Part shown: positions 60,086 through 64,000 of the stretch, piece after piece
Numbering within the stretch: position 1 is the stretch's first letter
How the letters are laid out: each line of letters starts with the position of its first letter
NCBI GenBank assembly: GCA_018819515.1
Contig: JAHJPX010000004.1
Coordinates: 111,607 to 175,606 of the forward strand
Direction: 5' to 3'
Origin: Gammaproteobacteria bacterium
GTDB taxonomy: Bacteria; Pseudomonadota; Gammaproteobacteria; Burkholderiales; Rhodocyclaceae
DNA length: 64,000 bases
The notes under the pieces: model-generated
What the model saw: the letters and a program-made list of their open reading frames with translations, nothing else
Databases searched by the model: none
Told to the model about the DNA's origin: nothing
Made by a program: the position numbers and the translations under genes

Positions 60086-60379
60086 ATGAAACCCTTCCGC
60101 TGGAACCCGGAAAAGAATGAGGCGCTCAGTTCAGAGCGAGGCATTTCTTTCGAGAGCATCGTGGTGGCAATCGAGACCGGCGGATTGTTGGACGTTCTTG
60201 CCCACCCGAACCAGGCGAAATATCCCAAGCAGCGCGTTCTCGTCGTCGCGTGTGACAACTACGCATACTTGGTGCCCTTCGTTGAAGAAGCCGACTACTT
60301 CTTTCTGAAAACGGTGATTCCGAGCCGGAAGGCAACGAGAGACTACTTGAATCAAGGTGAACCAGATGCCGAAAATTGA
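60086..60379 (+). CDS. brnT: BrnT-family toxin
   Basis: A 97-residue BrnT-type ribonuclease toxin. MKPFRWNPEKNEALSSERGISFE has the W-x(n)-K-x(n)-ER-GI-FE pattern of the family, and later YLVPFVEEADYFFLKTVIPSRKATRDYL matches the BrnT core. It blocks translation by cutting RNA, and is neutralised by the gene that overlaps its end. Confidence 0.88.
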   Translation: MKPFRWNPEKNEALSSERGISFESIVVAIETGGLLDVLAHPNQAKYPKQRVLVVACDNYAYLVPFVEEADYFFLKTVIPSRKATRDYLNQGEPDAEN

Positions 60380-60704
60380 TGACTACGAAACGGAAGTACT
60401 GACCGCCTACGAAAAAGGCGAACTGAAATCCGTTGCGACAAAGGCCGAACTGGCGAAGTTCAAAGCGGCTGCGCGAGCTACCGCCATCAAGGATCGCCGT
60501 GTCAATATCCGGCTGTCGTCGGGCGATCTCAGCGACATTCAGGTCAAGGCGCTCGAAGAAGGCGTGCCGTACCAGACACTCATCGCGAGTGTGCTGCACA
60601 AGTACGTTACGGGACGCCTGAAGGAAGCACGAGCGGCCAAACAGAGCCAAGGCGCGACAGCCAAGCGACGCCCAACCCGGCGTTCGAGCGGGCCTCGCGC
60701 ATGA
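60366..60704 (+). CDS. brnA: BrnA-like antitoxin
   Basis: A 112-residue antitoxin. The core (RRVNIRLSSGDLSDIQVKALEEGVPYQTLIASVLHKYVTGRL) has the ribbon-helix-helix form with a BrnA/CopG-type DNA-binding strand. ATG 60366 has AAGG eight bases upstream; GTG 60357 is possible. It overlaps the toxin by fourteen bases. The product probably represses its own operon, as BrnA does. Confidence 0.82.
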   Translation: MPKIDDYETEVLTAYEKGELKSVATKAELAKFKAAARATAIKDRRVNIRLSSGDLSDIQVKALEEGVPYQTLIASVLHKYVTGRLKEARAAKQSQGATAKRRPTRRSSGPRA

Positions 60705-60745
60705 AGCCGCGCGAGGTCGCTCAACCTGGAAGGTTGCCGCCCACC

Positions 60746-60818
60746 GAGCCGTACCACCACGGCTGACTTTCGCTAGCGGAGAGGTCATCCCCCAAAGTCA
60801 GCCGTGGGGGCACGGCTC
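60746..60818. repeat. Inverted pair of dispersed repeats between brnA and the lipoprotein gene
   Basis: GAGCCGTACCACCACGGCTG continuing ACTTT (60746-60770) and its inverse AAAGTCAGCCGTGGGGGCAC plus GGCTC (60794-60818) are separated by 23 bases. The RNA would fold into a stem of about 20 pairs. It is a compound form of the 24-base family and may act as a terminator in both directions. Confidence 0.85.
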
Positions 60819-60942
60819 CTCGCGCGGAATTTGCGTTGTTCGCTGTTTCGGAGTCGATCGCCGTCGCCATCAGGCAACAGGATGCGCGGCCGCCGGAGCG
60901 GGGTAGGCTGCCGCCATTGCCTTCGACCGTGACGCCACCGCC

Positions 60943-62715
60943 ATGAACGCCCGCCTGCTCTTCGTCGCCCTTGCCACCCTGGCCGTTGCCGCCTGTGGCG
61001 GCGGAGGCGGTGGAGACGGCGGTTCTTCCAGTACCTCGTCATCAAGCAGCTCGGGCAGCACCAGCAGCAGCACGAGCAGTTCCAGTACCAGCAGCAGTTC
61101 CGGCGGCGGCGGCAACGCGGTGTCTGCCGGGGCGCTGAGCACGCCCTACCCGACCATCGAGAACGCCGCCATCGTCTGGGCCTACGGCGGAGATGCCAAC
61201 GCGAATTCGGTGGTCACCCTCCGCTATCGCAAGAGCGGCGACCCGACCTGGAAGACCGGCATGCCGCTGCGCAACGTGCCGGCCGGGTCGACGGAAGGAT
61301 TCACCTGGTCGAATCGCCACGCGGGCAGCATCTTCGACCTGGAGCCGGCGACCACCTACGAGATCGAGGCGACGCTCGCCGATCCCGACGGCGGCGGCGA
61401 AACACGCACGACGACGGTGACCACGCGCGCGGTGCCGACGCCGATGGCCGGCGCGCCCGTGAAGAACGCGACGCCTTCGACGTTGGCCACTGTGCTGGCG
61501 GGCGCGTCCCCCGGCGACAAAATCGTGCTGGGCGGCGGCACCTACGGCAGCTTCAGCATTGGCGTCAGCGGCCAGGCCGGCAAGCCGATCGTGATTTCCG
61601 GGCAGGCCGGCGCCACAGTCGAGGGCGAGATCAGCATCTTCTCGCGCAGCCACATCTACCTGGAGAACCTGGACCTCACCGGCCGCATCCGCTTCAACGG
61701 CTCGGACAACATCTCCGTGGTCCGCAGCACCATCCGCGCCTCGGCCAGCCGCGAAGGGCACGGCATCATCACCTACACGCGGGCGGAGAACGCCTACATC
61801 GCCGACAACGTCATCACCGGCACCACCACCTGGAACGACGCGGCGCTCGGCGCCAGCGGCAACAACCTCGGCGAAGGCATCCTGGTCGCCGGCCCGGGGC
61901 ATGTGGTCATGAACAACCGCGTCAGCGGGTTCCGCGATTGCATCTCCCTCATCGAGGACGTGGAAGACTCCGACCAGATCGGCATCGACATCGTGAACAA
62001 CGATCTCCGGCAATGCGCCGACGACGCCATCGAGGCCGACTTCTGCGCGCACAACTGCCGCGTCATGCGCAACCGCGCCACCGACAGCTTCGTCGCCTTC
62101 TCCTCGCAGCCCGGCCTGGGCGGGCCCACCTACTTCATCCGCAACGCCGCCTACAACGTCGCGCATGTCGCCTTCAAGCTCTACCGCACCAGCTACGGCG
62201 ATGTCGTGCTGCACAACACCATCGTCAAGAACGGCGATGGTTTCGGCGTCTACTCGGGCACGCCGGTCCGGCGCGCCACCATCGCCAACAACCTGTTCAT
62301 CGGCGGCCCCGGCGGCACCTACGGCGGCTACAGCAACGGCTCCGGCCGGGTCATCGACTTCACCTACCTCGACACTGCCAGTTCGACCATCGACTACCAA
62401 GCCTACGGCACGCTGGCCGCCACCTTCTCCGGCAAGATCGGCAGCGCCACCTTCATCGGCCTCGCCCAGCTCAACGCCGTCACACCCGAAGTACATTCCA
62501 TCCAGACCGACCTGTCGGCGTTCGCGGTATCGGTCAGTTATCCGTCCGACCCGCTGGTGATCAACACGCCGGTCGACCTGCGCCTGAAGAGCGGCGCCGC
62601 CCCCATCGACAAGGGCCTCGCCATCCCGAACATCAACGACGGCTACGCCGGCAGCGCGCCCGACGTCGGCGCTTACGAGGCCGGCGCGACACTGCCCACC
62701 TACGGACCGCGATAG
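60943..62715 (+). CDS. Surface lipoprotein with right-handed beta-helix
   Basis: A 590-residue lipoprotein. The signal peptide ends in LAVAAC, so Cys is the lipidated residue. A glycine stretch and a serine/threonine-rich spacer of about 30 residues follow. A fibronectin III-like domain (TPYPTIENAAIVWAYGGDAN, LEPATTYEIEATL) precedes a long right-handed beta-helix (SRSHIYLENLDLTGRIRFNG and later repeats such as IANNLFIGG). Such helices occur in polysaccharide lyases and in adhesins; no lyase active site is recognised. Gene flanked on both sides by repeat elements. Confidence 0.8.
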   Translation: MNARLLFVALATLAVAACGGGGGGDGGSSSTSSSSSSGSTSSSTSSSSTSSSSGGGGNAVSAGALSTPYPTIENAAIVWAYGGDANANSVVTLRYRKSGDPTWKTGMPLRNVPAGSTEGFTWSNRHAGSIFDLEPATTYEIEATLADPDGGGETRTTTVTTRAVPTPMAGAPVKNATPSTLATVLAGASPGDKIVLGGGTYGSFSIGVSGQAGKPIVISGQAGATVEGEISIFSRSHIYLENLDLTGRIRFNGSDNISVVRSTIRASASREGHGIITYTRAENAYIADNVITGTTTWNDAALGASGNNLGEGILVAGPGHVVMNNRVSGFRDCISLIEDVEDSDQIGIDIVNNDLRQCADDAIEADFCAHNCRVMRNRATDSFVAFSSQPGLGGPTYFIRNAAYNVAHVAFKLYRTSYGDVVLHNTIVKNGDGFGVYSGTPVRRATIANNLFIGGPGGTYGGYSNGSGRVIDFTYLDTASSTIDYQAYGTLAATFSGKIGSATFIGLAQLNAVTPEVHSIQTDLSAFAVSVSYPSDPLVINTPVDLRLKSGAAPIDKGLAIPNINDGYAGSAPDVGAYEAGATLPTYGPR

Positions 62716-62724
62716 ACCTCAGGC

Positions 62725-62775
62725 GAAAGTCAGCCGTGGTGTGACCGAAGGGAATCCCCGTGGGAGTACGGCTCG
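62725..62775. repeat. Compound dispersed repeat after the beta-helix gene
   Basis: Starts GAAAGTCAGCCGTGG like the reverse unit, then has 28 extra bases with an internal GGGAATCCCC hairpin, and ends ACGGCTC like the copy at 60818. A longer version of the second half of the inverted pair upstream. Confidence 0.7.
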
Positions 62776-62869
62776 GGGGGCAGGTTTCGACCCTAAGCCG
62801 TCCTTGCGACCTTCAGGAAGCGGAAGTTCCTTTAGAAACTTGAGTCAGGTCCCTTCTATTGGATACTCA

Positions 62870-63739
62870 CTACCAATCGCGGGTAGCAGCAAGCTCTCCG
62901 CGTTGTGTCTCAACTAGGCCGGCGAGCTCATGCAATGAGTCCCTGAGTTCCTTATGATGATCCAATGGCTTGTAAAACAGGAACCGAATATTGAGGTTCC
63001 TCTTAACGCTTTGCTGCACATCGCCATGAAGAGATCCAGCGGGCGCGACCATGTAATGTGGGCGACTTCCCGGAAACTTGTACGCATGCCTCTCGAGCAT
63101 GATTTGCACGTCAGGATCCGATAGGCCACAACCAATAAACAAGAGCGTATGAGTTACCGTCAGAGCGTCAAGGACATCGTAGAAAGCGCTGTGTGCAACC
63201 CGAGCACGGCTGTATTCCTCGCGCGTAAATATCATCTCGTCCGGAGTGTCGACAGTCCCATGTGCTTTCAGCACACAGCGTTTATCCCCTCGCACAACTA
63301 GCGCGATGTCCGCCTTCGAATACTCCTTGACATAGACAGTGCCTGCGGACTCGCTTGACACAAAGGCGTCGTAAATCTTATCGACGTTCTGAGTCAGAAC
63401 AATCCGGCTGTCCAGCTTGAAGATGTCCTTGTGAATATCTGCTGGAATAAATCCAGGTCGGACAAATTGCTCGTGTACCAAAGCGTTCCATTGATCATCC
63501 AACTTGTGCTTCAGAATTTCACAGGCCGTAAGGTAATCGCCCTCTTTCATCAGCTTTTGGATATGCCTCGTAGGATTCGCGCACTGTTCCAATGCTGCCT
63601 TTAGAAACTCCTCCCAAGTTGGTGGGTGTTTGGCTGGCCCGACTGTCGAACTGGAATTCTTCGATACACCAGATCCAAGAAACAGAATCGCACGACGACG
63701 AGCAAGATCTTGAACGAGCTGCGGCGGCCAAGCGATCAC
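62870..63739 (-). CDS. SIR2-family NAD-binding protein (defence type)
   Basis: A 289-residue SIR2-like protein. ILFLGSGVS is the NAD motif, LTQNVDKIYD the TQNxD motif, KAHGTVDTPDEMIF holds the catalytic His, and LLFIGCGLSDPDVQIM the last NAD contact. Such SIR2 proteins in phage-defence systems degrade NAD when triggered. Codon use and GC are clearly lower than in the rest of the window, a sign of transfer. GTG 63739 overlaps the stop of the gene before it (GTGA). Confidence 0.88.
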   Translation of the reverse strand: MIAWPPQLVQDLARRRAILFLGSGVSKNSSSTVGPAKHPPTWEEFLKAALEQCANPTRHIQKLMKEGDYLTACEILKHKLDDQWNALVHEQFVRPGFIPADIHKDIFKLDSRIVLTQNVDKIYDAFVSSESAGTVYVKEYSKADIALVVRGDKRCVLKAHGTVDTPDEMIFTREEYSRARVAHSAFYDVLDALTVTHTLLFIGCGLSDPDVQIMLERHAYKFPGSRPHYMVAPAGSLHGDVQQSVKRNLNIRFLFYKPLDHHKELRDSLHELAGLVETQRGELAATRDW

Positions 63740-64000
63740 AGTAGCGCTCCCACTTGCGATTCAAAACGAGTCGCGATGCTCCTTATGTTCTCTCCGTACT
63801 CCTTAACCCTACTGAAATGCGCACCCACCACGCCATCCGAGGCCTTCAGGGCAAAAATTGGGTTCTTCACCGAACTCCGTGAACTGAAAGAGGCCAAGCG
63901 GCCGTCACTGTTATCTTGGTGTTGCGAGGCATCAAGGAACAGGAGGACGACCGTTGGCCCAAGGGGAGTGTATTGCCCGGCTGGGAGGCTGGGAAGGATA
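63736..64000 (-). CDS. Partner gene of the SIR2 protein, C-terminal part (cut by window end)
   Basis: At least 87 residues, open to the window edge, with the stop overlapping the SIR2 start. The readable end contains PTVVLLFLDASQHQ, SSVKNPIFALKASDG and FESQVGALL. I do not recognise the family. Tight coupling to a SIR2 gene and the low GC make a trigger or sensor subunit of a defence system plausible, but that is inference. Confidence 0.6.
   Translation of the reverse strand, partial: ILPSLPAGQYTPLGPTVVLLFLDASQHQDNSDGRLASFSSRSSVKNPIFALKASDGVVGAHFSRVKEYGENIRSIATRFESQVGALL

Noticed and set aside
61024..61110. Repeated AGCAGCACC-like triplets that could suggest a microsatellite or CRISPR
   Set aside because: They are codons of the serine/threonine spacer of the lipoprotein; no spaced direct repeats are present.

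Overview
The window is high-GC DNA, densely coding, and looks like a chromosome of a betaproteobacterium, most likely of the Rhodocyclales. This is judged from gene order (mla-murA-his-tat, kdsD-kdsC-lptC-lptA), a phasin typical of polyhydroxyalkanoate producers, tandem phenylacetate-CoA ligases and an MSHA-type pilus cluster. The species cannot be named from the sequence. No rRNA, tRNA or CRISPR array was seen, and no stretch longer than 300 bases lacks a gene.

Layout. 1-6.7 kb: two phenylacetate-CoA ligase genes (the first cut by the window edge), a degenerate GGDEF protein, a methyltransferase, SrkA kinase, MsrA, a Nif3-like protein and a DegS-type protease. 6.7-21.9 kb: a leftward housekeeping block holding tatABC, hinT, most of the histidine pathway, murA and the Mla phospholipid transport genes. 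hisC and a CHASE-GGDEF diguanylate cyclase sit inside it in the opposite orientation. 22-42 kb: a sigma-54 response regulator followed by mshM, L, N, E, G and I/J/K-like genes, a very large lectin-like pseudopilin, a small nucleotidyltransferase pair, a second pseudopilin, an adenylate cyclase, a histidine kinase and the major prepilin. The prepilin has a textbook sigma-54 promoter with two inverted repeats upstream. MshE carries an N-terminal c-di-GMP-binding domain, so the pilus is probably under c-di-GMP control. 42-47.5 kb: a KefB/C antiporter, kdsD-kdsC-lptC-lptA and a phasin with a strong promoter. 47.5-56.3 kb: an eleven-gene leftward operon with DarA/DarB-like enzymes, two ketosynthase-type proteins, an acyl carrier protein, a BtrH-like acyltransferase and an ABC-2 exporter. 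It is probably an uncharacterised lipid or resorcinol pathway. 56.3-64 kb: hrpA, a BrnT/BrnA toxin-antitoxin pair, a beta-helix lipoprotein and, at the edge, a lower-GC SIR2 gene with a partner gene, which looks like a defence island.

The most unusual thing in the window is a family of dispersed repeats. The 24-base unit reads GGCGTATCACCACGGCTGAC plus a T run. It occurs at least fourteen times, in both orientations, about half the time in frame inside ordinary protein genes (srkA, tatB, mshM, hrpA, two pseudopilin genes). Two 96-base copies carry 72 extra bases with hairpins. Because 24 and 96 are multiples of three, insertion keeps the reading frame. One 96-base copy forms the N-terminus of the MshK-like protein, and one 24-base copy lies in a prepilin leader that is cut off. 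Two other palindromic repeats (CACCAAG arms between hisA and hisF, and a C/G-rich hairpin inside hrpA) are also present.
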